This document shows, piece by piece, positions 19,808-29,092 of a stretch of DNA of 45,612 nt (positions are counted from its first letter, which is position 1; each line of letters opens with the position of its first letter). The notes under the pieces were generated by a model, which made no database searches, was not told the origin of the DNA, and saw nothing but the letters and a program-made list of their open reading frames with translations. Origin of the DNA: an uncultured beta proteobacterium. Its GTDB lineage: Bacteria; Pseudomonadota; Gammaproteobacteria; Burkholderiales; Burkholderiaceae_C. The stretch lies in NCBI GenBank assembly GCA_903938815.1, contig CAJAES010000048.1, positions 1-45,612 on the forward strand. Direction: 5' to 3'. Made by a program: the position numbers and the translations under genes.

Positions 19808-20430
19808 TGGCGACCAAGTCTGACAAGGCCGCCGCCAAGGCCGGCAAGCCCCAACGCCCGCAGCGCCCACAACGGGCCCAGCAGCCGCTGCCGCGCGAGG
19901 TTCGCATCATCGGCGGCAGCCTGCGCGGCCGCAAGATTGCGGTGTCCGACCGGCCCGGCCTGCGCCCCACGCCCGACCGTGTGCGCGAGACGCTCTTCAA
20001 CTGGCTCGGGCAGGATCTCACGGGCTGGCGCGTGCTGGACGCCTTCGCCGGCTGCGGCGCGCTCGGCTTCGAGGCGGCGTCGCGCGGCGCGGCTTCGGTG
20101 CTGATGATCGAACGCGACATCGTGCTGAGCTACAACCTGAAGGCCACGCAGGAGCGTCTGCAGGCCCCCTCCGTGCGCGTGCAGGGCGCCGACGCCATCT
20201 CCTGGATGTCGCGCTGCCCCGCCGCGAGCTACGAACTCGTCCTGCTCGACCCGCCCTTCGACGCCGGCCTGTCCGCCGCTGCCGTGGCGGTCGCGAAGCC
20301 GCTGCTGGTGCCGGGCGGCTGGCTGTACCTGGAAGCCGCCGCGCCGCTGGAGGAACTGCCCGCCGGCCTGCGCGAGCACCGCCGCCTGCGCGCGGGTGCG
20401 GTCAGCGTGCAGTTGCTGCAAGTAGACTGA
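19807..20430 (+). CDS. rsmD: 16S rRNA (guanine-966-N2)-methyltransferase
   Basis: Methylates G966 of 16S rRNA in the small subunit using SAM. 207 residues. After a basic, Gln/Pro-rich N-terminal tail ([14 protein letters not shown]) the RsmD core is typical: [31 protein letters not shown], the SAM-binding segment [20 protein letters not shown], and the catalytic LLDPPFD. The ATG at 19807 shares one base with the hisF stop. coaD follows 34 bp downstream, the usual rsmD-coaD pairing. Confidence 0.94.
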   Translation: MATKSDKAAAKAGKPQRPQRPQRAQQPLPREVRIIGGSLRGRKIAVSDRPGLRPTPDRVRETLFNWLGQDLTGWRVLDAFAGCGALGFEAASRGAASVLMIERDIVLSYNLKATQERLQAPSVRVQGADAISWMSRCPAASYELVLLDPPFDAGLSAAAVAVAKPLLVPGGWLYLEAAAPLEELPAGLREHRRLRAGAVSVQLLQVD

Positions 20431-20464
20431 GCCCTGCCCTGGGCCGACCATGGAAAGTCACGCC

Positions 20465-21681
<1,217 letters not shown>

Positions 21682-21685
<4 letters not shown>

Positions 21686-22377
21686 GACGCGCTTCCCGAT
21701 GGTGTGTCTCCGGCCGGGGGAATGCCGTTCGGCGGTTCCGCCTTCGGTTCCCGCGGGGCCGGCCCGTCCCCGGCTGGCCGCTCCACGCGCGGCGGCTTCG
21801 GCCGAGGCGGCTGCGCGTGGATGCGCGCGAGCGCCTTGTCCATGTCGCCCGACAGCAGCAGTTCGGTCGCTTCCAGCGTCTTCTCGATCGTGCGGTCGAT
21901 GGCCTCGCGATGGTCGGGCGAGGGCTTCTTCAGCACGTAGTGGATGACTTCGGACTTCACGCCCGGGTGGCCTATGCCCAGGCGCAGCCGCCAGTAGTCG
22001 GGCGTGCCCAGCATGCCGTGAATGTCCTTCAGGCCGTTGTGCCCCGCGGCGCTGCCGCCGAACTTCAGCTTGGCCTGCCCGGGCAGCAGGTCGAGTTCGT
22101 CGTGCGCCACCAGCACCTGGCTCGGCTCGATCTTGAAGAAGCGCGCGAGTGCGGCCACCGAGACGCCGGACTTGTTCATGTAGGTCATGGGCTCGAGCAG
22201 CCACACGGGGCCGTGGGGCCCGTTCACGCGGGCCGCCAGGCCCTGGTAGGCACGCTCGGCCACCAGGCGCGTGCCCAGCTTGGCCGCGAGTGCGTCTATC
22301 CACCAGAAGCCCGCATTGTGGCGCGTGGCCTCGTATTCCGCACCCGGGTTCCCGAGGCCGACGAAGAGCTTGATCAT
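21682..22377 (-). CDS. pth: Peptidyl-tRNA hydrolase with C-terminal extension
   Basis: Releases tRNA from peptidyl-tRNAs that drop off the ribosome. The core (1-195) shows [24 protein letters not shown] with the catalytic histidine, [43 protein letters not shown] and RLGIGHPG. The 231 residues exceed the usual 190-200: a Pro/Arg/Glu-rich tail of about 35 residues is appended. ATG 22377 gives the standard [12 protein letters not shown] start. Its stop overlaps the next gene's ATG. In related genomes rplY usually lies directly upstream; here nearly 5 kb intervene. Confidence 0.94.
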
Positions 22378-22450
22378 GGAGCGGATTATCGAGTCGGCCC
22401 CGCGTCCGGCGCGCCCACCGCTTCGGGGCCCCCGCAAGGGCGCACCCGTC

Positions 22451-24973
22451 TCAGCCGGTCCGGTATTCGTCCCAGGCGGGGTGGCGCAGGCCGCGCACGT
22501 ATTCACCCGTGAAGCCGGGCCACAGCGCCGTGATGCGGCCGCCATCGGTGCGATACCAGCTGCGGCACAGGCTCCACACGCTGCCCTGCAGGCGCGCCTG
22601 CAGCGCCCGGTTGTGCGCCTCGAAGGCGGGCGCGCGCACCTCGAAGGTCTGCGCGCCGGCGGCCTGCACGCGCTGCATCGCGGCGATGGCGAACCTCACC
22701 TGCGGCTCGATGTAGAGCAGGGTGCTCGTGTGGCCGGTGCCGGTGTTCGGGCCCAGCATCAGGAACAGGTTCGGGAAGCCCGGCACCGTCACGCCGCGAT
22801 GCGCCTCGGGGCCGGCCGCCCAGGTTTCCGACAACAGTTGGCCACCGCGGCCGCGCACCGCCAGCGAGGCCAGCAGGTGCGTGGTGTCGAAGCCCGTGGC
22901 GCACACCAGGACGTCCAGCGCACGCTCGCGGCCGTCTGCGGTGCGCACGCCGGTGGGCGTGATGCGCTCGATGCCTTCGGTCACGAGTTCGGTGCTGGCG
23001 CGCGCCAGGGCCGGGTAGAAATCGTTGCTGTAGATCAGCCGCTTGCACCCGAGCGGGTAGGGCGGTTGCAGCCGGGCCCGCAGCGCGGGGTCCGTGATGG
23101 CGCCCTGCGCCTGGCGCGCCATGCCGAGCATGCTGCGCCGCGCCAGCGTGCCTTCGTCGAAACCGCGCCGGCCCCATTCGAGCACCGCGTACCAGAAGCC
23201 TCGCACGAGCGGCGCCACGCCCGGCAACCGCGCCAGCCAGCGGTCCAGCGCGGTGTAGGGGCGGTCCATGCGCGGCAGCACCCAGTTGGCGGTGCGCTGG
23301 AAGACATGCAGCTGCCCGGCGGCCTGCGCCAGCGGCGGAATCAGCTGCGAGGCCGTGGAGCCGGTGCCGATGACGCCGATGCGCCGGCCGGCCAGGGGCA
23401 CGCCGGCATCCCAGCGGGCGGAGTGCAGGCGCGGGCCGGTGAAGCTTTCCAGCCCGGGGATGTCGGGCCAGCGCGCCTGGTTCAGCGGCCCGGTGCTGCA
23501 CACGAAGAACGGGGCTTCAAGCTCCAGCCCGCTGGCCGTGCGCAGGCGCCAGAGCCCGGCGGCCTCGTCGAAGCGGGCTTCAGTGACGGCCTGCCCCAGG
23601 CGCAGGTGCGGCAGTACGCCGTGTCGTCGCGCGCAGTGCTGCATGTAGGCCTGGATCTCGCCCGCCGCCGCGAAGCGCCGCCGCCAGCGTGGGTTGGGCT
23701 CGAATGAAAAGCTGTACAGCGGCGCCGGCACGTCGACATGCGCGCCGGGGTAGCGGTTGTCCCACCAGGTGCCGCCGAGGCCGGCGCTCTGCTCGAGCAC
23801 GACGAAATCATGCACGCCCGCGCGCTTGAGGCCGATGGCGGTGCACAGGCCCGACATGCCCGCGCCCAGCACCAGCACCTGGTGCCGCCGGGGCGCCCCG
23901 GCTGCCGGCACCGGGAACACCGGGCCGCCTGCCCAGGCCAGGCGCGCGAAAGCGGCCGCCCGGCGCACGGCGTCGGTGGCGCTGGGCATCACGCCCGCGT
24001 GCAGCTGCCAGACATGCCAGCGGCGCTGCGCCACCTCGCAGTGCACCGGCACGCCGGCCGTCTGCAGGGCGTCGTGCAGGTGCAGCGAATCGGCGTGCAG
24101 AAGCTCGTCCGTCCCCACCTGGATGAGCACCGGCGGCAGCCCGGTCAGATCGGCCTGCAGCGGTGAGCACATGGGGTGGCTCGCCGCTGCCGTGCCGCGA
24201 TAGAAGCCGGCGCATTGCCGGCCCCAGGCGACGCTCAGCATGGCTTCGCCGGGGGGTTCGATGGCGGCATCGTCTGCGGCCAGCTCTGCGGCCTCATCCT
24301 TCGCCTCGTCTTCGGCGCCCCCCGCAAGGCCGCCGGTCGTGCCGCCCATGCTCAGGTCCGCCCAAGGCGACAACAGCCACAAGCCCGCGGCCTGCGGGCC
24401 GCCGCGATCGCGCAGGGTCAGCGCCGTGGCCAGCGCCAGGCCGCCGCCCGCCGAGTCGCCGGCCAGCAGCACCGGGCCTTGCGCCTGCAGTGCATCGAAG
24501 CAGGCCAGCGCGTCGTCCAGCGCGGCGGGGAAGGGGTGCTCCGGTGCCAGCCGGTAGTGCGGCACAAAGACCGGCCGGCCGCTCAGGCGCGCCAGCGTGC
24601 CCGTGACGGCGCGGTGCGTGCGCGGTGACCCCACGCAGTACGCGCCGCCGTGCAGGTACAGCGCGATGCCTTTGGCTTCATGACCGCCTTCGTGGGCATC
24701 GGTGGCAGCACCAGCACCAGCATCGGCGCCATTCGGGGAGTGGGTCGATGGCCTTGCCCATTCCCCGGATACGCCACCCACGGTGGCAGGCTCGAAGCGG
24801 ACGCGGCGCGGTGGCAGGGTCAGCCGCGCCATCGCCTCCAGCCAGCGGCGCTGCCAGCGCACGGGCACCCGTGCCGAGAACATCGGCTTCAGGAGCCCGC
24901 GCAGCATCGGGCGCACGAGTGCGGCCGCCACGGCTTCGCCGAATCCGGTGGGGTCGTGGGTCTCGAGGCTCAT
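22451..24973 (-). CDS. Fusion: HSL-family alpha/beta hydrolase + Baeyer-Villiger-type flavin monooxygenase
   Basis: 840 residues in two enzyme halves. Residues about 1-350 are a hormone-sensitive-lipase-type esterase: HGG oxyanion motif at 108-110, nucleophile elbow GDSAG with Ser174, likely Asp289 (GTDELL) and His320 (RRWHVW). Low-complexity insertions occur at about 80-100 and 210-242. Residues about 362-840 are a class B flavoprotein monooxygenase: FAD-binding GAGMSG at 370-375, [15 protein letters not shown], the Baeyer-Villiger fingerprint F-x-G-x3-H-x3-W-D at 511-522, and the NADPH-binding GTGSTAS at 536-542. No frameshift is visible and both active sites look intact. The predicted chemistry is ketone to ester or lactone, then hydrolysis to acid and alcohol; the substrate is unknown. 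It is 73 bp upstream of pth on the same strand. Confidence 0.92.
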   Translation of the reverse strand: MSLETHDPTGFGEAVAAALVRPMLRGLLKPMFSARVPVRWQRRWLEAMARLTLPPRRVRFEPATVGGVSGEWARPSTHSPNGADAGAGAATDAHEGGHEAKGIALYLHGGAYCVGSPRTHRAVTGTLARLSGRPVFVPHYRLAPEHPFPAALDDALACFDALQAQGPVLLAGDSAGGGLALATALTLRDRGGPQAAGLWLLSPWADLSMGGTTGGLAGGAEDEAKDEAAELAADDAAIEPPGEAMLSVAWGRQCAGFYRGTAAASHPMCSPLQADLTGLPPVLIQVGTDELLHADSLHLHDALQTAGVPVHCEVAQRRWHVWQLHAGVMPSATDAVRRAAAFARLAWAGGPVFPVPAAGAPRRHQVLVLGAGMSGLCTAIGLKRAGVHDFVVLEQSAGLGGTWWDNRYPGAHVDVPAPLYSFSFEPNPRWRRRFAAAGEIQAYMQHCARRHGVLPHLRLGQAVTEARFDEAAGLWRLRTASGLELEAPFFVCSTGPLNQARWPDIPGLESFTGPRLHSARWDAGVPLAGRRIGVIGTGSTASQLIPPLAQAAGQLHVFQRTANWVLPRMDRPYTALDRWLARLPGVAPLVRGFWYAVLEWGRRGFDEGTLARRSMLGMARQAQGAITDPALRARLQPPYPLGCKRLIYSNDFYPALARASTELVTEGIERITPTGVRTADGRERALDVLVCATGFDTTHLLASLAVRGRGGQLLSETWAAGPEAHRGVTVPGFPNLFLMLGPNTGTGHTSTLLYIEPQVRFAIAAMQRVQAAGAQTFEVRAPAFEAHNRALQARLQGSVWSLCRSWYRTDGGRITALWPGFTGEYVRGLRHPAWDEYRTG

Positions 24974-25111
24974 GCGGGCATTCTCGGGGTTCTGTTTGCG
25001 GCCTCGCGCTCGCCTCGGGTTGCGGTGGGCCTGCCGCCTCACCCGCAGCACTTCATCGGCCCGCCCGTACCTGAACCCAGGTGCCCGTCGAAAGCCGGCA
25101 CCCCACAACGG

Positions 25112-25138
25112 AAAAAGCCCGGCTGCGCCGGGCTTTGT
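25112..25138 (-). terminator. Rho-independent terminator after the PEP-CTERM gene
   Basis: AGCCCGGC (25116-25123) and GCCGGGCT (25127-25134) form an 8-bp stem with a three-base loop. On the minus strand it is followed by a run of T (five A on the plus strand at 25112-25116), starting 17 bp past the PEP-CTERM stop. It should separate this gene from the fusion gene downstream. Confidence 0.85.
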
Positions 25139-25154
25139 CTTGCGGGACGAGCGA

Positions 25155-25826
25155 TCAGCCGCGCTTGCTGCGGTTCACGCCGACCATGCCGAGCAGGGCC
25201 AGGCCGACCAGCGCCAGGCTGGCGGGTTCGGGCACGGCCGCCACTTCCACCAGGATGTTGGTGTGCCCGACTTCGGTCACGCCGTCGAAGGCCGCCAGAT
25301 AGAAGCCGTACTGGCCGGCGACGTTCGGATTGAACTGGGCCAGCGTGGTGGACCATCCGAAGTTCGTCGAATCCTGGATGTCGCCGCTGCCGAGGGCGTA
25401 GCCCACGTAGTCGGAGAAGTCGTTTCCGAAGGCGCTGTCGATGTCGATGAACAGCTTGTAGGTGTAGGCGGGCGTGCCCGTCACATCGACGTGAAAGTTG
25501 AAGTTCCAGCGCGAAAAATTGTTGTCGCCTCCGGGAGGGGCGGGCGGGCCGACATCGGCGCCGGCGACGGCGTAGAAGGTGCCTGCGCCATCGTTTGTCA
25601 CCAGGGGGTTGGAGTACCGCTGCGATGCGCTCAGGGCCAGCAGCACGCTGCCGGCAGTTCCGTTCGTCAGCGTGGTCGACATGACCGCGTTGTTCGGAAT
25701 GCCCGAGCCGCCCCAGGTGATCCCGGTTTGGGGGCCGAAGGTTCCGGACGGCGTGACGGGGGCGGCGAACGCCGAAGCCGCTGCAAGGGCCAAGGTCAGC
25801 AACGACAGCTTCTTGATTTGATACAT
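25155..25826 (-). CDS. PEP-CTERM sorting-domain protein
   Basis: 223 residues. An N-terminal signal peptide (KKLSLLTLALAAASAFA) is followed by a beta-rich secreted domain of about 170 residues with no further assignment. The C-terminal PEP-CTERM anchor at 198-223 has VPEPASLALVGLALLGMVG and a basic end (NRSKRG), the recognition signal for exosortase EpsH/XrtA-type enzymes. This implies exosortase and exopolysaccharide genes elsewhere in the genome. ATG 25826 has GGGAG five bases upstream. A sigma-54-like promoter lies at 25871-25886, as is typical of PEP-CTERM genes under PrsK-PrsR in Betaproteobacteria. Confidence 0.92.
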   Translation of the reverse strand: MYQIKKLSLLTLALAAASAFAAPVTPSGTFGPQTGITWGGSGIPNNAVMSTTLTNGTAGSVLLALSASQRYSNPLVTNDGAGTFYAVAGADVGPPAPPGGDNNFSRWNFNFHVDVTGTPAYTYKLFIDIDSAFGNDFSDYVGYALGSGDIQDSTNFGWSTTLAQFNPNVAGQYGFYLAAFDGVTEVGHTNILVEVAAVPEPASLALVGLALLGMVGVNRSKRG

Positions 25827-25832
25827 CGGTAC

Positions 25833-25850
25833 TCCCAATCAAGCCTGGGA
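25833..25850 (-). promoter_or_regulatory. Leader hairpin covering the PEP-CTERM ribosome binding site
   Basis: TCCCA (25846-25850 as read on minus) and TGGGA (25833-25837) are perfect 5-bp arms around eight bases. The downstream arm overlaps the GGGAG Shine-Dalgarno sequence of the gene starting at 25826. If transcription starts near 25860, this lies inside the short leader and could reduce translation. The stem is short, so the effect is uncertain. Confidence 0.4.
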
Positions 25851-25870
25851 TAGGCCTGTAAGAAATTTTT

Positions 25871-25886
25871 AGCACTTTTCGTGCCA
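25871..25886 (-). promoter_or_regulatory. Sigma-54-like promoter for the PEP-CTERM gene
   Basis: On the minus strand the sequence is TGGCACGAAAAGTGCT. It matches TGGCACG-N4-TTGCW at every position except the first T of the -12 element, with GG at 25885-25884 and GC at 25873-25872 twelve bases apart. The predicted start is near 25860, 34 nt before ATG 25826, similar to the leader of the exported protein at 6533-6916. Confidence 0.65.
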
Positions 25887-26320
25887 TTTTTAGATATTCA
25901 TGGAAAGCCCAATGAAAACATGTACTTGAAAGGGCGTTTCCAGCGGCAACCGATCGAGTTCATGAACCGTCAAAGACATTTGTAAAGAAAATCGACGGCC
26001 CACATAGGGAGATTGGAGGTAGAACTTTCCCCGTTGGATGTTCTTGTTCGTGAAGGGATCGCACTGCCGCGCGCCGGCACCCGCCGTGGTCCGCCGTGAC
26101 TTGCCGGCTGGGCGGGCGCCGGACAGCGGGTGCCCGCCGTGCACCCAGCCATCGACGGCTGGCCGCCTGAGGTTCTGCGGAAGTTCAGGCCAGCTTCAGA
26201 TCGGGCAGCCATAACCTCTTCTGGCGACCGGAAGTCGATTTCGCTGCCTCCATCGACCGGCCCGTTCCTTCCGTGTGCAGTGCCGGATCGGTGGGGCGAT
26301 TCAACCCGAGGATTTCCATC
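25887..26320. other. Non-coding region with GC-rich inverted repeats
   Basis: No convincing gene. The left part (to about 26040) is clearly richer in A and T than the rest of the window and would contain upstream activator sites for the sigma-54-like promoter, though I could not identify one. Two compact inverted repeats follow: GGCGGGC/GCCCGCC at 26111-26138 and CCAGCC-N6-GGCTGG at 26145-26162. The promoter of the gene starting at 26321 must lie after these, but I see no strong boxes. Confidence 0.5.
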
Positions 26321-27016
26321 ATGAAGCGCACAGACCTGCTCTCCACCGGCTTGGCGATGTTCGTGGCTGCGGCGGCCTTCCCGGGTGCCTCGGCCTGGGC
26401 TGCCAGCGCCGCACCGAGCCTCGCCAGTGGCAAGACGTTCGCCTCGACCGCCGTTCAGTGTGCGGTCCACCCGGACACCGGGGTCAGTGCGCCGATGGTG
26501 CGTGCCGGGCTCCTGAACCCGAGACCCCGTGCCAGCGCCGTGGTGTCGCTCGACGGTGTTCCGGTGGCCACCATCACGGCCGCCGATCCGGCAGCCGACG
26601 TCTGGCTCGCCGAGGGCGACAACGCCGTCGTCGTCTCGCTGAACCGCAAGGCCTCCGACCGCTACGCCTACAACGTCATCCAGGGCATGTGCAGCCTGCC
26701 CGCGGGCAACTGGCTCAGTGCCGACGGCACGCTGGAGTACGGCGCGAGCGCAAAGTCCTACGCCACGGTCACGCCCGGGTGCGCGTTGAACCCGGTCACC
26801 GGGCAGACGCAGCCCTATGTGAACCTGTTCGACAACGGCACCTTCGTGCTCAACGTCTCCGTGAACGACGTTCCGCTCACTCAGCTGAGCTCGCGCAAGG
26901 CCCACACGCCCGTGTTTCTGGGCGCTGGCACGAATCTCATCTCGGTGGCCGAAGGCAGCGTGTCGACCGACTACTTCGTGCGCTCGGGTGGCGATGGGAC
27001 CTGCACGCTCCCATAG
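26321..27016 (+). CDS. Secreted protein built from two copies of a cysteine-framed domain
   Basis: 231 residues, unrecognised. A signal peptide of about 27 residues ends in ASAWA. The mature protein is a tandem duplication: unit 1 at about 46-127 and unit 2 at about 153-231. Each begins with a cysteine followed by P-x-T-G (C47, C154), continues through a V-x-V/L-x-x-V-P strand and a W/F-L-x-x-G-x-N element, and ends in a cysteine followed by x-L-P (C124, C228). The cysteine spacing is 77 and 74 residues, so one disulfide per unit is likely. GAGGA upstream supports ATG 26321. It stands alone on the plus strand, convergent with rplY. Confidence 0.78.
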   Translation: MKRTDLLSTGLAMFVAAAAFPGASAWAASAAPSLASGKTFASTAVQCAVHPDTGVSAPMVRAGLLNPRPRASAVVSLDGVPVATITAADPAADVWLAEGDNAVVVSLNRKASDRYAYNVIQGMCSLPAGNWLSADGTLEYGASAKSYATVTPGCALNPVTGQTQPYVNLFDNGTFVLNVSVNDVPLTQLSSRKAHTPVFLGAGTNLISVAEGSVSTDYFVRSGGDGTCTLP

Positions 27017-27162
27017 TGCGGAGTTGCCCCGGCGCAGCCTTGGCGATCAGGGGGCTGCGCCGCATCTTCGTTGATGCTCCTGCGGCAACCGCCCGCCCTG
27101 GCGCCTGCAACTCCGGGGTGAAGGCGGAAAGGTCGTCGACATCGCACGGAGTCCGAAACGCA

Positions 27163-27186
27163 AAAGGGACGCCGAAGCGTCCCTTT
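27163..27186. terminator. Bidirectional hairpin terminator, rplY / 26321 gene
   Basis: AAAGGGACGC (27163-27172) and GCGTCCCTTT (27177-27186) form a 10-bp stem with a four-base loop. On the minus strand the loop is TTCG closed by C-G, a very stable tetraloop, and the stem is followed by T residues. It can end both the minus-strand rplY transcript and the plus-strand gene ending at 27016. The rest of 27017-27231 shows nothing else. Confidence 0.85.
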
Positions 27187-27231
27187 GCATGCAGCGCCGA
27201 GTCCCCGTGAACGGGGCTTCGGCCAGAAGTC

Positions 27232-27873
27232 TTACTTCTTGTTCTGCTTCTCGTCCTTCTTGGCCTTGGCGCCCTTCTTGTCGGCGACGACGACCGGGGC
27301 CACGACTTCTTCCTCGATCTTCGGGATCGTGACGGCCACGACCACGGGGTTCAAGGTGCCGCGCTTGACGGCCTTGATGCCGGCCGGCAGTTGCAGATCG
27401 CTCACGTGCAGCGACTGGTTCTTGGCCAGGTTGGACAGGTCGATGTTCACGAACTCGGGCAGATGCGAAGCCAGGCACTCGATCTCGAGATCGTTCATCA
27501 CGTGGCTGATCACGCACTTGTCGGTCTTGACGGCAGGCGAGTTCTCTTCGCCGCTGAAGTGCAGGGGCACCTTCTTGCGCAGGCGGGTCGTTTCGTCGAC
27601 ACGCTGGAAGTCGATGTGCAGCACGATGGGACGCCAGGCGTGGACCTGGAAGTCGCGCAGCAGCACCTTCTCGACCTTGCCGCCCAGTTCCATCTCGAGG
27701 ATGGACGAGTGGAAGGCTTCCTTCTTCAGCGCGAAGAAGAGGGCGTTGTGGTCGAGTTCGACCATCTTCGGTTCGCCGGCACCGTAGACGATGCCGGGGA
27801 CCTTGTCAGCGAGGCGCAGGCGGCGGCTCGCTCCGGTCCCCTGCAGCGTACGCTCGTAAGCTGTGAATTTCAT
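27232..27873 (-). CDS. rplY: 50S ribosomal protein L25 (Ctc form)
   Basis: 5S rRNA-binding ribosomal protein in its long, two-domain Ctc/TL5 form. 213 residues: the L25 domain (1-95; [38 protein letters not shown]) and the C-terminal beta domain (100-185), ending in a Lys-rich tail. ATG 27873 has GGAG seven bases upstream. It is downstream of prs on the same strand. Confidence 0.95.
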   Translation of the reverse strand: MKFTAYERTLQGTGASRRLRLADKVPGIVYGAGEPKMVELDHNALFFALKKEAFHSSILEMELGGKVEKVLLRDFQVHAWRPIVLHIDFQRVDETTRLRKKVPLHFSGEENSPAVKTDKCVISHVMNDLEIECLASHLPEFVNIDLSNLAKNQSLHVSDLQLPAGIKAVKRGTLNPVVVAVTIPKIEEEVVAPVVVADKKGAKAKKDEKQNKK

Positions 27874-27890
27874 GTTCACTCCAAGTTGAA

Positions 27891-27912
27891 AAGGCCCCGC
27901 GACCAGGGCCTT
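27891..27912 (-). terminator. Hairpin between prs and rplY (terminator or attenuator)
   Basis: AAGGCCC (27891-27897) and GGGCCTT (27906-27912) form a 7-bp stem followed on the minus strand by further T residues, 18 bp before the rplY start. A second stem, GGGGCC/GGCCCC (27922-27936), lies directly after the prs stop. Together they could reduce read-through and let prs and rplY be expressed at different levels. Confidence 0.5.
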
Positions 27913-27940
27913 CGGGAAAGAGGGGCCATCGGCCCCAGGG

Positions 27941-28948
27941 TCAGAAGTTGCTGTTCTGCTCCGCGAAGAGCGAGGTCACCGATTCGCCGTCGCTGATGCG
28001 GCGGATGGTCTCGGCGAACAGGAAGGCGACGGACAGCTGGCGGATCTTGCCGCAGGCCCGGGCGGCGTCGTTCAGCGGAATGGTGTTCGTGATCACGACC
28101 TCGTCGAGCTGCGAACCCTTGATGCGCTCGATGGCCGGGCCGGAGAAGACGGGGTGCGTGCAGTACGCGAAGACGCTGGCCGCGCCGCGTTCCTTCAGGA
28201 CTTCGGCCGCCTTCACGAGCGTGCCGGCGGTGTCGATCATGTCGTCCATGATGACGCAGTTGCGGCCGTCGATCTCGCCGATGACGTGCATGACCTCGGA
28301 CACATTGGCGGCCGGGCGGCGCTTGTCGATGATGGCCAGGTCGCAGCCGAGCTGCTTGGCCAGCGCGCGGGCGCGCACTACGCCGCCGACGTCGGGCGAT
28401 ACCACGACGAGATCGCGGTAGTTCTTGCTTTTCAGGTCCGACAGCAGCACCGGGCTCGCGTAGATGTTGTCGACCGGGATGTCGAAGAAGCCCTGGATCT
28501 GGTCGGCGTGGAGATCCATCGTGAGCACGCGCTCGACGCCGACGGTTTCCAGCAGGTTGGCAACGACCTTGGCGCTGATGGGCACGCGGGTGCTGCGCGG
28601 ACGGCGGTCCTGGCGGGCGTAGCCGAAGTAGGGGATCACGGCAGTGATGCGGCGCGCGCTGGCACGCTTTAGCGCATCGACCATGATGAGCAGCTCCATC
28701 ACGTTCTCGTTCGTCGGCGAGCAGGTGGGCTGCACGACGAAGACGTCGCGGGCGCGCACGTTCTGGCGGATCTCGACGGTGACCTCGCCGTCCGAGAAAC
28801 GACTGACAGCTGCCTTGCCGAGCTCCACGCCCAGGTTGCCAGCGATCTCCTGGGCGAGCGCCGGGTTGGCGTTGCCGGTGAAGAGCACGGTGTTGAAGAG
28901 CACGCTGGAACTCCGAGGAACCGGGGCGGATGGGTGACGTTCAGTCAT
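27941..28948 (-). CDS. prs: Ribose-phosphate pyrophosphokinase
   Basis: Makes PRPP from ribose 5-phosphate and ATP, feeding nucleotide and histidine synthesis, including HisG in this window. Family hallmarks: [58 protein letters not shown], and the PRPP loop [14 protein letters not shown]. The 335 residues include an extra N-terminal stretch of about 18 ([17 protein letters not shown]) compared with the common form. ATG 28948 is the best start I can see, but an internal start cannot be excluded. Confidence 0.95.
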   Translation of the reverse strand: MTERHPSAPVPRSSSVLFNTVLFTGNANPALAQEIAGNLGVELGKAAVSRFSDGEVTVEIRQNVRARDVFVVQPTCSPTNENVMELLIMVDALKRASARRITAVIPYFGYARQDRRPRSTRVPISAKVVANLLETVGVERVLTMDLHADQIQGFFDIPVDNIYASPVLLSDLKSKNYRDLVVVSPDVGGVVRARALAKQLGCDLAIIDKRRPAANVSEVMHVIGEIDGRNCVIMDDMIDTAGTLVKAAEVLKERGAASVFAYCTHPVFSGPAIERIKGSQLDEVVITNTIPLNDAARACGKIRQLSVAFLFAETIRRISDGESVTSLFAEQNSNF

Positions 28949-28976
28949 GTCGTCTGACGAACGTTCAGTGAGACTT

Positions 28977-29053
28977 TGGCAGGGGAGGAAGGACTCGAAC
29001 CCTCGCATGTCGGAATCAAAATCCGATGCCTTGACCAACTTGGCGACTCCCCT
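28977..29053 (-). tRNA. tRNA-Gln (anticodon TTG)
   Basis: A full cloverleaf reads on the minus strand: acceptor AGGGGAG paired with CTCCCCT, then discriminator G and encoded CCA (28979-28977). The anticodon stem TCGGA/TCCGA encloses TTTTGAT with TTG in the centre, and a TTCGAGT T-loop has a GAGGG stem. 77 nt including CCA. It lies between ispE and prs, its usual place in this group. Confidence 0.95.
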
Positions 29054-29092
29054 ACGCAGGACCCGGCTGACGCCGTGCCCTTCTTGACCGTT

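Noticed and set aside
25869..25887. TTAGCAC...GTGCCA resembles a CIRCE heat-shock operator, and hrcA is in the window
   Set aside because: CIRCE needs TTAGCACTC-N9-GAGTGCTAA. Here the spacer is far too short and the right arm differs; the sequence fits a sigma-54 promoter instead.
25890..26144. 84-codon minus-strand frame upstream of the PEP-CTERM gene
   Set aside because: No ribosome site, no recognisable content, crosses an AT-rich regulatory stretch and GC-rich inverted repeats.
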